64,000 nucleotides of DNA from Bradyrhizobium lablabi (GCF_900141755.1 NZ_LT670844.1:1488001-1552000); one strand, 5' to 3'. Positions 43,485-51,997 are shown, numbered from the stretch's first letter. A program made the numbers and translations. The notes: generated from the sequence alone by a model not told the origin.

Positions 43485-44294
43485 TTATGCGGCGATGAAA
43501 ATTTCCTCGCGCTGGCTGACATGCCAGGGAATCACAAGCTTTTCGATCCGGTCGACGATCCAGAACAAGACCACGCCGAGCAGCGCCAGGATCACCAGCG
43601 CCGCAAACATCGTCGGCAGATCGAAGGTGCCGATCGAGCGCTGCAGCACATAGCCGATGCCCGAATTGGAGCCGACGAATTCGCCGACCACCGCGCCAAC
43701 CACCGCCAGCGTCACCGAAACCTTTAATCCCGAAAAGATCGCCGGCATCGCATGCGGCAGGTTGACGGCGCAGAACACATGGAAGCGGCTGCCCTGCATG
43801 GCGCGGGCGAGATCGACCATGTCAGGGTCGACCGATTTAAAACCCTGCACCGCGGACACCACCACCGGAAAGAATCCCAGCAGAAACGCCGAGATCACTT
43901 TTGGGATAATGCCGAAACCGAACCAGACCACGAACAATGGTGCAATCGCGATCTTCGGCACCGACTGTGAAAACACCAGCAACGGATAGACGTAGCTTTC
44001 CACCGTCTTCGATCCCGCAATCAGCATCGCCACGGGAATGCCGAACACCGCCGACAACAGGAAGCCGCAGATCGTCGCGTACGTCGTCGGCCACGCCTGC
44101 CGCAACAATTCCGGCCAATCCTGCCACAGCACGGCTACGACATCGGCCGGCGCCGGAATCTGATAGGCGGGAATCTTGAACAGCCGGATCGCCAAATCCC
44201 AGGCGACCACGATGAAGATCAGGAACAAAAACGGCCGCACCCACGCCGCATTCAGCGCTCTCGACACATTTCCCTGGCCCTTCGGTTCGGCCAC
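43485..44294 (-). CDS. ABC transporter permease (SsuC/TauC type)
   Basis: 269 residues, six predicted membrane helices (for example PFLFLIFIVVAWDLAIRLF). The EAA loop reads DLARAMQGSRFHVFCAVNLP, and VGEFVGSNSGIGYVL is the usual C-terminal segment. It is the first gene of the seven-gene operon, and its promoter should be between 44295 and the repeat at 44392-44479. Confidence 0.92.
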   Translation of the reverse strand: MAEPKGQGNVSRALNAAWVRPFLFLIFIVVAWDLAIRLFKIPAYQIPAPADVVAVLWQDWPELLRQAWPTTYATICGFLLSAVFGIPVAMLIAGSKTVESYVYPLLVFSQSVPKIAIAPLFVVWFGFGIIPKVISAFLLGFFPVVVSAVQGFKSVDPDMVDLARAMQGSRFHVFCAVNLPHAMPAIFSGLKVSVTLAVVGAVVGEFVGSNSGIGYVLQRSIGTFDLPTMFAALVILALLGVVLFWIVDRIEKLVIPWHVSQREEIFIAA

Positions 44295-44391
44295 GCCTCT
44301 CTCCCTGGTTTATCGGCTTTCGCAGACAAATTAACCCGTTGGATAAATACTGTCTAGGGGCTTTCGAGGTGGCGAATTAGAACCTCTCAGC

Positions 44392-44479
44392 CGTCATGCC
44401 CGGGCTTGTCCCGGGCATCCACGTCTTGCCGACCGCGAGAAGAAAGACGTGGATGGCCGGGATAAACCCGGCCATGACG
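44392..44479. repeat. CGTCATGCCCGGGC-type palindromic repeat
   Basis: CGTCATGCCCGGGCTTGTCC with an inner ACGTCTT / AAGACGT-like pair faces ATAAACCCGGCCATGACG. It occupies the region between the divergent ABC permease and brnA genes. I recall this as a common Bradyrhizobiaceae repeat. Confidence 0.88.
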
Positions 44480-44553
44480 CAGCGGTATCAAGTCGCATCA
44501 AGCGGTATGATGCGCCGGAGCGGACTACGCTGCCCGGCTTTCCGCCACGGACC

Positions 44554-44581
44554 TTGATACCATCTTATTTGTAGCTACAAT
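44554..44581 (+). promoter_or_regulatory. Predicted sigma70 promoter of brnA
   Basis: TTGATA (44554-44559), 16-base spacer, TACAAT (44576-44581). The -10 box ends only six bases before the ATG at 44588, so the transcript should start at or near the start codon (leaderless). No ribosome site is visible between them, in agreement. Confidence 0.65.
44569..44580. promoter_or_regulatory. Predicted BrnA operator palindrome
   Basis: TTGTAGCTACAA is a perfect 12-base palindrome overlapping the -10 box of the brnA promoter. BrnA proteins are ribbon-helix-helix-type DNA-binding antitoxins that repress their own promoter, and a site in this place would do so. Confidence 0.55.
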
Positions 44582-44587
44582 AATTCA

Positions 44588-44935
44588 ATGACCGGGAAAA
44601 AGCGCGCTTTGGGAAGCGACTTGAAGAAAGTTGATCGGCACGTCATTCAGCCGCACGAATATGACGAGGTGCCGGAACTGACCGACGAAATGGCTGAGCG
44701 CGCCGATCTCTATCGAGGCGCCAAGCTGATCCGTCGCGGGCGGCCGAAATCCGACGACCCCAAGCAACTGATCACCTTGCGGCTGGACGCCGCGGTGCTT
44801 CGCTGGTTCCAGCAGAGCGGCCCCGGGTATCAATCTCGCATCGGCGCCGCGCTGAAATCGCACATGACCCGTAAGAAGGCGGCAGCGAAGGCAACGCCGC
44901 GCGGAAAGAGCGTGGGCAAGAAGAAGGCGGGGTGA
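44588..44935 (+). CDS. brnA: BrnA-family antitoxin, orphan
   Basis: 115 residues, highly charged, with a basic C-terminal tail (KKAAAKATPRGKSVGKKK). RGRPKSDDPKQLITLRLDAA followed by VLRWFQQSGPGYQSRIGAAL is the conserved BrnA core: a short strand and two helices. BrnA antitoxins are normally encoded just after the BrnT ribonuclease toxin; here the 293 bases upstream hold a palindromic repeat and no BrnT frame. It may neutralise a distant toxin or act only as a regulator. Confidence 0.85.
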   Translation: MTGKKRALGSDLKKVDRHVIQPHEYDEVPELTDEMAERADLYRGAKLIRRGRPKSDDPKQLITLRLDAAVLRWFQQSGPGYQSRIGAALKSHMTRKKAAAKATPRGKSVGKKKAG

Positions 44936-45000
44936 GGCTGCCCTTCGGCCCGGCCTCGGATTAATTTCTGATTTTCCGAAATTTCGCTTGCGACCCGACC

Positions 45001-45460
45001 CAAATCAGTTGTATATGCCTGCCGTCCCGCCTCCTTTCGAGGGGCGTTTCGCGATCGTCACGGACGTGGGCGGCGGGATGCGGTGGACGCGGGCGGTGCC
45101 AAAGACGAGGGCGCCTGCACGCGGACGGCGAAGTCGTGTGGTCCTGACACCCCGACGCTGGTGTCAAGTTGGCGGAAGCAATTTCGCCGATGACGGTGGC
45201 AAGAAAGCCCGGCTCACCGGGGAGAGCACGATATAAGCCGTAAAACCATTGCGCGGGGAATGCCGGGTGATTCCGGTGTGACCTGACTAACGCGTGTGCG
45301 TTCTACCACTATCATTGCACACGCGGCTATCGGGCGCATCGGGCGCCCGGCATTCCCTGCGCCCTCTAATTTAAGAGGGCGGCAAGTACCAGCAAACCTC
45401 GCGCAAATGGTGCGGCGAGATCGCGAAGCTGTGTCTGAACATGGCAGGCTGTTTGAAACG
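45001..45460. repeat. Long intergenic element of a type recurring in Bradyrhizobium
   Basis: Together with the repeat at 45514-45664 this fills most of the 757-base gap 44936-45692. It contains TTTCGCGATCGTCACGGACG, GGTCCTGACACCCCGACGCT, CACCGGGGAGAGCACGATAT and GCCCTCTAATTTAAGAGGGC (a hairpin). I recall blocks like these recurring many times in Bradyrhizobium and relatives. A frame through it can be read as an 82-residue arginine-rich peptide, but I regard it as part of the element, not a gene. It could be an RNA-encoding or recombination-derived repeat. Confidence 0.55.
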
Positions 45461-45513
45461 TGAAGGTGGGTAGGTGGGTAATTGAGCGGAGAGAAGTGCG
45501 CCGCCTTCGCTTT

Positions 45514-45664
45514 CTTCTCCCTCGCCCCGCTCTTCGCGGGGAGAGGGTTGGGGTGAGGGGCTGCTTCCGCAAATTCCCAAGACGAAGCGCGCGCGGTGAG
45601 TCCCCCTCACCCGAAATTCTCGCGATGCGAGAATTTCGACCTCTCCCCGCAAGCGGGGCGAGGT
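45514..45664. repeat. Two palindromic intergenic repeat units
   Basis: First unit CTCCCTCGCCCCGCTCTTCG / CGGGGAGAGGG; second unit CCCCTCACCC, GAAATTCTCGCGATGCGAGAATTTC and CTCTCCCCGC-AAGCGGGGCGAGG. Same family as at 1714-1979 and 3860-3982. It lies just past the TetR gene end. Confidence 0.85.
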
Positions 45665-45692
45665 AAGGCTAGTCCGCCGCTCCGATCAAGCA

Positions 45693-46403
45693 TTATTCCG
45701 CGCCTGTATGCGCTGGAGCACGCACCTTCGGCATCTTGCTCTTCCCAAACACCGCCGCCGACTTTCCCGTCAGCGCCGCCAGCACCAGCGCGACCATGTG
45801 CTCCAGCCGCTCATCCCTTGCGTCCTTGCTCAGGAGGTCGCGGCCGAAGATCACGCTCAAGGTCGCGCTGTTCGACAAATAGAAGAAGCACAGCGCCGCG
45901 ATCGAGATGTAGAGCTGCACCGGATCGACCGCGACGACGAAATCGCCGCTTTCGACGCCGCGCCGCACCACCGTGCGGATCATCTCGACAAACGGCGAGT
46001 GCATCGATTTGACTTTTGTGGAGCGCTTCAGATGCCGCGCCTTCGCCAGATTTTCGGTGTTGAGCAGCGCCAGAAATTCCGGATTGCGGATGAAATAATT
46101 CCAGGTGAAGTCGATCAGGCGCTCGATCGCATCCGGCGGATCGAGATGTTCGAGATCGAGGCCACGTTCCTCGACGCGGATCTTCTCATAGGCGCCTTCG
46201 AGCACGGCGAGATAGAGATCGTCCTTCTTGCCGACGTGATAATACAGCATGCGCTTGTTGGCGCCGGCCTTTGCAGCGATGCGGTCGACGCGCGCGCCGG
46301 CGAGGCCATGGGCGGCAAATTCCTGCTTCGCGGCCTCGAGAATGCGCAGCCGCATGCCCTCGGGATCGCGCTGCCATTTCAAAATTCGTTTTGCCTTGGC
46401 CAA
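45693..46403 (-). CDS. TetR/AcrR-family transcriptional regulator
   Basis: 236 residues. The DNA-binding domain runs LRILEAAKQEFAAHGLAGAR then VDRIAAKAGANKRMLYYHVG, a clear TetR helix-turn-helix. The C-terminal domain has FIRNPEFLALLNTENLAKAR and a C-terminal TetR_C region. No ATG fits; a TTG at 46403 (first codons LAKAKR) best marks the normal N-terminus, and every upstream ATG lies inside a palindromic repeat. Target genes unknown; a VOC-dehydrogenase pair follows upstream on the same strand. Confidence 0.85.
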   Translation of the reverse strand: MAKAKRILKWQRDPEGMRLRILEAAKQEFAAHGLAGARVDRIAAKAGANKRMLYYHVGKKDDLYLAVLEGAYEKIRVEERGLDLEHLDPPDAIERLIDFTWNYFIRNPEFLALLNTENLAKARHLKRSTKVKSMHSPFVEMIRTVVRRGVESGDFVVAVDPVQLYISIAALCFFYLSNSATLSVIFGRDLLSKDARDERLEHMVALVLAALTGKSAAVFGKSKMPKVRAPAHTGAE

Positions 46404-46481
46404 ATGAGGTCGCCTGATGAATGTGCTAACGTGCCTGTAGCACAGGCGGGGCAGTTTGAGAATGAAGCGTATTCTCTCCAC

Positions 46482-46602
46482 CGTCATTGCGAGCAAAGCG
46501 ACCTGCCCGCCGTAGCTCGAAGAGCGAAGGTGGAAGCAATCCATCTGCCGGCAACGACCCATGAAGATGGATTGCTCCGTCGCGTTGCTCCTCGCAATGA
46601 CG
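46482..46602. repeat. CGTCATTGCGAG-type palindromic repeat
   Basis: Edges CGTCATTGCGAGCAAAGCGA and CTCCTCGCAATGACG, with inner AGCAATCCATCT / AGATGGATTGCT. It separates the VOC gene from the TetR gene. Confidence 0.88.
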
Positions 46603-46613
46603 CGGAGGCTCAA

Positions 46614-47459
46614 TCAGGCCCTCACCGCCTTCTCCACCAGCAGCGTGGGGATGCCGCAGGTGCCGCTGCGAACCGTCGCAACCCGCGTTCCCGGCTTGCG
46701 GCCGTCGCGCACGTCCGACACATCGACGCCGTTCGAGGCGAGCCGCGCCCGCGTCGCGTCGATATCGATGACCCGCCAGCTCAAACCCCAGAGCCGGTCA
46801 TGCGCCTTGTCGACCGAATTGTCCTTTGGCCGGCTCACGACCTCGACGATGAGATCGCCGCAGCGAAAGAACATCAGCCGGCCCCAATCCGGATGCGAAC
46901 GGTCGAGCGCCATATCGAGCCCGAGCCGCGCACCATACAGCGCGGCGGCGCGTTCGGGATCGGCGGTTGCGATCACGACATGATCCATCGCGGTGATCGA
47001 GGCCACCGCCGAGCGCACCGAAAGCGGGCGTTCCCTGGCCAGTTCAAGGAAAAACAGCCGCACGCCCCGTGCGGCCTCGGTCGCCGCGCGGGTGCGCTTC
47101 CACGACAAAGTCGCGCCCGACATCACGTCGCGGCTTTCGACGTCAGTGACCGGCTCGGGCTTCAGCGTCAGCCGGTCGAGCCGGCGATGCATCTTCGCGA
47201 TGTCATTGGTGCGAAAACACAGGCTCGCAAGCCCCTCGCCCTGCTCCGCGATGACGGCACGGATGCGCTCGGCGGTCGCATCATCGCCATCGGGCGCCAT
47301 CAATTCCAGCGTCATGTTATCGAGCGTGAACATGGCGCGGTCGGCGCCGTCGCCGTTGTTGCGCCACGAAGGCGCGCGCGCAAACAGCGTTTCGTAAGCC
47401 GCGACGCCCGCGGTTATATCGCGGACGAGAATGACGACATGATCGAGCCCGGTAATCAC
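46614..47459 (-). CDS. Two-domain VOC (glyoxalase/bleomycin resistance) family protein
   Basis: 281 residues from a GTG at 47459 that overlaps the stop of the dehydrogenase gene by four bases (GTGA). Two vicinal-oxygen-chelate modules are visible: the first starts GLDHVVILVRDI, the second AMDHVVIATADPERAAALYG and includes MFFRCGDLIVEVV. Such double VOC proteins bind a divalent metal and act on 1,2-diketones or related substrates; the metal ligands would be the His of DHVV and a Glu in each half. Coupling to a glutamate-dehydrogenase-like gene is common in bradyrhizobia. Confidence 0.8.
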   Translation of the reverse strand: MITGLDHVVILVRDITAGVAAYETLFARAPSWRNNGDGADRAMFTLDNMTLELMAPDGDDATAERIRAVIAEQGEGLASLCFRTNDIAKMHRRLDRLTLKPEPVTDVESRDVMSGATLSWKRTRAATEAARGVRLFFLELARERPLSVRSAVASITAMDHVVIATADPERAAALYGARLGLDMALDRSHPDWGRLMFFRCGDLIVEVVSRPKDNSVDKAHDRLWGLSWRVIDIDATRARLASNGVDVSDVRDGRKPGTRVATVRSGTCGIPTLLVEKAVRA

Positions 47460-48715
47460 GGAAACAGCCCCCGCGTGGTCTTGGCGGCGCGGACTTTTTC
47501 GACCCCGATCGCCATCGCGGCGGTGCGGTGGGGAATCTTGTCGGCCTTGGCGCGCTTGACCATCTGGTCGAAGGCGCGATCGAGGATGTGGTATTCGCGC
47601 CGCGTCACTTCCTCTTCCTCCCAGAACAATTGTTGCAGGTCCTGCACCCATTCGAAATAGCTGACCACGACGCCGCCGGAATTGCACAGGATATCTGGTA
47701 TGACAAAAATCTCGTCCTGGCGTTTTTCCAAGACCAGATCCGCCTCCGGCGTGGTCGGGCCGTTGGCGCCTTCGGCCAGCACCCGGCATTTCATGTTTTG
47801 CGCGATGTGCGCGTCGATCACCCGCTCCATCGCCGCCGGCACCACGACATCGCAAGGCAGCGTGAGAATTTGATCGGGATCGTAGGCGAGTTCATTGGAA
47901 AAGCCGGCGATGCTGCCATGGGTGCTCGCGTGGTGCATCAACGCGGGGATGTCGAGGCCGGATTTGTCGTACAGCGCACCGGTGTGATCGGCGACCGCGA
48001 TCACCTTGAGGCCATATTGATGCAGCTCAAACGCCGCATAGGACCCAACATTGCCAAAACCCTGGATCACCGCGGTGGCGCCGTTCAGGTTGATGGAAAG
48101 CTCGTTCAACACCCGCCTGGCGAGATACGCCACGCCGCGCCCGGTCGCTTCCAGCCGCCCTACGGTGCCGCCGGAGGCCACCGGTTTGCCGGTGACGATC
48201 TCAGTCACGGTGTGGCCCTGATACATCGAATAGGTGTCCATGAACCAGGCCATCACCTGCTCGTTGGTGCCCATATCAGGCGCCATCACGTCGGTATGGG
48301 GACCTACGAACGGGATCATCTCCTGCATATAGCGCCGCGACAGCAACTCCAGTTCGCGCCTGGAAAGCCTGGAAAGGTCGACCCGGACGCCGCCCTTGGC
48401 GCCGCCATAGGGCAGGCCCGCCAGCGCGCATTTCCAGCTCATCCAGATCGCAAGCGCTGCGACCTCGCCGATGTCGACAGAGGGAGCAAATCTCGTGCCG
48501 CCCTTGGTGGGGCCAAGCGTGAGGTGATGCTGCACGCGGTAGCCCTCGAACACCGCGATCGTGCCGTCGTCGCGGTGGATCGGGCAGGAGACGGTGATCG
48601 CCCGTTTCGGCAGCAGCAGGCGGTCGCGCTCGTCGAGCGGGATCGACAGATGATCGGCGATGACAGCGAACTGGTTTGCCGCCATGTCGAAAACCGGGCC
48701 GGAATAGACGCTCAT
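47456..48715 (-). CDS. Glu/Leu/Phe/Val dehydrogenase (glutamate-dehydrogenase family)
   Basis: 419 residues. The catalytic segment PYGGAKGGV has Lys107, with Lys71 (TKGGTRF) and Lys95 nearby as in glutamate dehydrogenases. The nucleotide-binding strand IQGFGNVGSYAAFEL follows, and NSGGVVVSYFEWVQD closes the fold. A strong GGGGAGGG site precedes the ATG. It should reversibly deaminate glutamate or a related amino acid to its 2-oxo acid with NAD(P). The VOC gene is translationally coupled downstream. Confidence 0.92.
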   Translation of the reverse strand: MSVYSGPVFDMAANQFAVIADHLSIPLDERDRLLLPKRAITVSCPIHRDDGTIAVFEGYRVQHHLTLGPTKGGTRFAPSVDIGEVAALAIWMSWKCALAGLPYGGAKGGVRVDLSRLSRRELELLSRRYMQEMIPFVGPHTDVMAPDMGTNEQVMAWFMDTYSMYQGHTVTEIVTGKPVASGGTVGRLEATGRGVAYLARRVLNELSINLNGATAVIQGFGNVGSYAAFELHQYGLKVIAVADHTGALYDKSGLDIPALMHHASTHGSIAGFSNELAYDPDQILTLPCDVVVPAAMERVIDAHIAQNMKCRVLAEGANGPTTPEADLVLEKRQDEIFVIPDILCNSGGVVVSYFEWVQDLQQLFWEEEEVTRREYHILDRAFDQMVKRAKADKIPHRTAAMAIGVEKVRAAKTTRGLFP

Positions 48716-48936
48716 CGTGCCCTCCCCTTTTTCGCTCTCAGGGACCCTGGGCGGCCGCGGACCATGGGATCGGCGGCGCGGCAGGGACCCCTCAAGGACG
48801 GTCGTAGTCCGGCCACATGGTCATCTCAAGCGATACCAGCGGCGGAATTGCGAATAAATTTTGCGAATATCCGGCGAAATCAGGTGCTAGTGTATCGGCG
48901 CCGGCCGGGATCACCCTCAGCCACGACGGACAAATT

Positions 48937-49848
48937 ATGCAGGCCCTCTTCATCGGACAGACCTATATCGACGTCACCTTCATTACCGACCACATGCCGA
49001 CCGGCGACGAGAAGCACGTCGCCAAGGCCTACGCGGTCTCGTTCGGCGGCAATGCTGTCACCGCGGCTTTTTGCTGCGCCAAACTTGGCATCGTGCCGGA
49101 TCTGATCGCCACCGTCGCCAATGACTGGCTCGGGCGGATGTTTCAGGACATGAGCGCGAAGTATGGAATCTCGATCCATCCGCGCAAGGTCAACTCGTCC
49201 TCGCTGTCATTCATCATGCCAAAGGACGGCAAGCGGGCGATCGTGCGCTGCCGCGACGACGAGCACATCCACCCCTTTCCGCTACTAAACCTCGGCGGCT
49301 GCCGGGCGCTGCATATCGACGGCCACCAGCCGGATGCGGCGATTCACTACGCAAAGCTCTGCCGCGAGGCCGGCATCCTGACCTCGCTCGACGGCGGCGG
49401 TCTTCGTACGAATACCCACGAACTTCTGGAATTCATCGACGTCGCCATCGTCGCCGAGCGGCTGTGCGAGCAGATGGACCTGACGCCGGAAAAGATGCTG
49501 GAATATCTCAAGAGCCGGGGTTGCCGGGTCGGCGGCATCACCATGGGTGAGCGCGGGCTACTCTGGTACGACGAGACCGGCGCCGTTCACACGCTGCCCG
49601 CGCTGCCGATCGCGCGCGAGCGCGTGCTCGATACCAACGGCGCCGGCGACGTGTTCCACGGCGCTTATGTCTATTCGTATCTGGCCAATCCCGGCAAAAG
49701 CTGGCAGGACCATTTCGAGTTTGCGCGCGCGGCATCGACCTTCAAGATTCAACGGCTCGGCAACGAGGCTGGATTGCCGACGCTCGCCGATATCGAGGCC
49801 GTCAAGCAGGAGTTTCAGATCGGGCGTAAGAAGGAATTTTGGGATTAG
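48937..49848 (+). CDS. PfkB-family carbohydrate kinase
   Basis: 303 residues from the ATG at 48937 (ACGACGGA upstream), consistent with the family start MQALFIGQTYIDVTF. GGNAVTAAFCCAKLGI is the first ribokinase signature; RVLDTNGAGDVFHGAY, containing the catalytic Asp, is the second. The substrate is a sugar or nucleoside, not resolved. A second PfkB-type kinase follows directly after a 15-base gap. Confidence 0.88.
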   Translation: MQALFIGQTYIDVTFITDHMPTGDEKHVAKAYAVSFGGNAVTAAFCCAKLGIVPDLIATVANDWLGRMFQDMSAKYGISIHPRKVNSSSLSFIMPKDGKRAIVRCRDDEHIHPFPLLNLGGCRALHIDGHQPDAAIHYAKLCREAGILTSLDGGGLRTNTHELLEFIDVAIVAERLCEQMDLTPEKMLEYLKSRGCRVGGITMGERGLLWYDETGAVHTLPALPIARERVLDTNGAGDVFHGAYVYSYLANPGKSWQDHFEFARAASTFKIQRLGNEAGLPTLADIEAVKQEFQIGRKKEFWD

Positions 49849-49862
49849 GTTTTGGGATTAGG
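49837..49862. repeat. Tandem 13-base duplication across a stop codon
   Basis: TTTTGGGATTAGG occurs twice head to tail (49837-49849, 49850-49862). The first includes the TAG stop of the PfkB kinase gene; the second supplies the 15-base gap before rbsK. Confidence 0.9.
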
Positions 49863-49863
49863 C

Positions 49864-50805
49864 ATGAGCCGCGTTTTCGTTGCCGGCAGCATCAACATGG
49901 ACGTGGTGGCAACCGCCGACCGCCATCCGCGCCTCGGGGAAACGGTCGCAGGCCGAGAGGTGCTGTACTTTCCCGGCGGCAAAGGCGCGAACCAGGCGGT
50001 GTCGGCGGCGAAATTGGGCGCGCCGACAACGCTGATCGGCCGGTTGGGTGCGGATGCGTTCGGCAAACAGCTGAAGGCGTACCTCGGCGCACAGGGCGTC
50101 GACCTGAGTTTTGTCCAGAAGACAGAAGAGGCCCACACCGGAACGGCGATCATCACTGTCGCCGATGCCGACAATACGATCGTCGTCGTTCCCGGTGCGA
50201 ATGCGTTGGTTGGTGTTGACGATGTCGCCGCGCCGATTTTCGCAAAGGGCGATATCGCGGTCAGCCAGTTCGAGATTCCGCTGCCCGCGATCAGCGCGTT
50301 CTTCCAGCGAGCCCGCGCCGCGGGCGCGACCACGATCCTCAATCTCGCGCCCGCGATCGAATTTGGCCGCGAACTGCTCGATCTCGTCGATATCTTGATC
50401 CTCAATGAAAGCGAGCTCGGTTTGCTGGCGAAGAGGGACCTTCACGATACCGACGATCACGCGCGCTTCACTGAAGCGGCCAGATCGTTGCAGACCGGCC
50501 GTGGCAAGATCATCTGCGTGACCTTGGGCAAGCGTGGCGTGCTGGCGCTTGTGAACAACGAGCCGCTGATCATTCACGGCGAGAGTGTCAAGGCAGTGGA
50601 TACGACAGGCGCCGGCGATTGTTTTGTCGGCGCGGTGGCCGCGCAACTTGCCAGCGGAAAAACGATCGCCGACGCGCTCACCTACGCCAATATTGCAGCG
50701 TCGATCTCTGTGCAACGAATGGGCGCGGCGCCGTCGATGCCGACGATGGAGGAGGTGTCGGCATTCCTTCGCCTTAAGTCAGCGAAGCCTTCAAATCGAA
50801 ACTGA
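49864..50805 (+). CDS. rbsK: Ribokinase
   Basis: 313 residues, PfkB family. The start MSRVFVAGSINMDVVATADR and the GGKGANQAVSAAKLGA motif are typical of ribokinase. The catalytic C-terminal signature is VDTTGAGDCFVGAV (Asp in GAGD), and NLAPAIE and LNESELGLL are the middle region motifs. It should phosphorylate ribose or a ribose-like sugar at the 5 position. Its last 32 bases overlap the 3' end of the convergent reductase gene. Confidence 0.88.
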   Translation: MSRVFVAGSINMDVVATADRHPRLGETVAGREVLYFPGGKGANQAVSAAKLGAPTTLIGRLGADAFGKQLKAYLGAQGVDLSFVQKTEEAHTGTAIITVADADNTIVVVPGANALVGVDDVAAPIFAKGDIAVSQFEIPLPAISAFFQRARAAGATTILNLAPAIEFGRELLDLVDILILNESELGLLAKRDLHDTDDHARFTEAARSLQTGRGKIICVTLGKRGVLALVNNEPLIIHGESVKAVDTTGAGDCFVGAVAAQLASGKTIADALTYANIAASISVQRMGAAPSMPTMEEVSAFLRLKSAKPSNRN

Positions 50806-51994
50806 GATCCGCCGCCTGTTCCGGCGTGATCGACCGCTTCATGCCGAGGACCTTGCGTCCGAACACGTGGTCGGAAGCACGATTGACGGACTCGATGCCG
50901 ACCAGCTGCCCGGACTTGTAGCAAAATGCGGAAAACGATCGCTGGGCGCGGTCGCCGCGCACAACGACCTGATCATATCCGGTGGTGAGCCCTGCGATCT
51001 GCAGCTTGTCGTCGGCCTGGTCGCTCCAGAACCACGGCAGGCCGTCATAGGTCTTGGCGTCGCCGGTCAGCCGCGCCGCCACACAGCGCGCATGGTCGGT
51101 GGCGTTCTGCACCGACTCGAGCCGCAGCGAGCCGCCGAAGCGCGGGCTTGCGAACAGCGCGCAGTCGCCGATCGCCGAGATGTTGGGGTCGGACGTCAGC
51201 AATTGCTCGTCGACAATGATGCCCGAGGCGACCGGCAGGCCGGCTTCGGCTGCCAGTTCGACGTTGGGCAGGACGCCGACGCCGACCACGACAAGGTCGG
51301 CGGGGATGTGGCGGCCGTCGCTGAGGCTGACGCCGGTCACCTTCGCGCCGTCGGCCTCGATGCTGGTGGCCTGCACGCCCAGATGAATGCGAATGCCGGC
51401 CGCGGTGTGGCGCTCCTGAAAATAATCCGAGATTTCCGCCGTAACCGCGCGCGCCATGACGCGCGATGCGAGTTCCGCCACGTCCACTTCGAGGCCCTTG
51501 ATGCGGGCGGTAGCGGCGAATTCCAAGCCGATAAAGCCCGCGCCAATCACGACGACCCGCTGGCCCGGCGCGATCCGTTTTCGCAGGACCTCGCTCTCGT
51601 CAAGGATTCGCAAATAACGCACGTCTTCCAGATTGGCGTTGGGAATGTCGAGCAGGCGGTTGCGCGCGCCGGTCGCGAGCACCAGATGCCCGTAATCCAA
51701 CGAAGCGCCAGAGGCGAGCGAAAGCCGGCGCGAAGCGCGATCGATCTCGGCGGCGCGGTCGGCGATCAACTCGATGTTCTGGTCGCGGTAAAATTTGTCG
51801 GGCCGGAACATCAGGCTGTCCGGACGGCCCTCGCCCTTCAGATAGGCTTTTGACAATGGCGGACGCTGATAAGGCAGATGTGCCTCATCGTTGATCAGGC
51901 AAATCCGATCGCCATAACCGTGCTGCCGCAGCGAGGCCGCGACCTGAAAACCGGCATGGCCGGCACCGACGATCAGAACTGTTCCTTGCGTCAT
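50774..51994 (-). CDS. FAD-dependent ferredoxin reductase, palustrisredoxin-reductase-like
   Basis: 406 residues. Two Rossmann nucleotide sites, VLIVGAGHAGFQVAASLRQ (FAD) and VVVIGAGFIGLEFAATAR (NADH), the ATG motif VLATGARNR, and ISAIGDCALF before the flavin. The C-terminal domain (PWFWSDQADDKLQIAGL, GIESVNRASDHVFGRK) is nearly the recalled text of PuR, the reductase of the Rhodopseudomonas palustris CYP199A2 system. It follows the P450 with a three-base gap, so they form a pair. ATG at 51994; an in-frame TTG at 51997 is less likely. Confidence 0.9.
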   Translation of the reverse strand: MTQGTVLIVGAGHAGFQVAASLRQHGYGDRICLINDEAHLPYQRPPLSKAYLKGEGRPDSLMFRPDKFYRDQNIELIADRAAEIDRASRRLSLASGASLDYGHLVLATGARNRLLDIPNANLEDVRYLRILDESEVLRKRIAPGQRVVVIGAGFIGLEFAATARIKGLEVDVAELASRVMARAVTAEISDYFQERHTAAGIRIHLGVQATSIEADGAKVTGVSLSDGRHIPADLVVVGVGVLPNVELAAEAGLPVASGIIVDEQLLTSDPNISAIGDCALFASPRFGGSLRLESVQNATDHARCVAARLTGDAKTYDGLPWFWSDQADDKLQIAGLTTGYDQVVVRGDRAQRSFSAFCYKSGQLVGIESVNRASDHVFGRKVLGMKRSITPEQAADLSFDLKASLT

Positions 51995-51997
51995 CAA

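Noticed and set aside
44295..44587. Search for a brnT toxin gene before brnA
   Set aside because: No frame of about 90 residues with BrnT features was found on either strand; the space holds a repeat and the brnA promoter.
44988..45236. An 82-codon frame that looks like a small basic protein
   Set aside because: It lies in an intergenic element that I recall as recurring. Composition is arginine-rich with no ribosome site. Treated as part of the element.
45514..45664. Regularly spaced repeats that might be a CRISPR array
   Set aside because: The units are palindromes of the intergenic-repeat kind, with no uniform direct repeat and spacers, and no cas genes nearby.
46404..46613. N-terminal extension of the TetR gene to an ATG at 46613
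   Set aside because: It would run through a palindromic CATTGCGAG repeat; the translated part looks like repeat-derived text. A TTG at 46403 is preferred.
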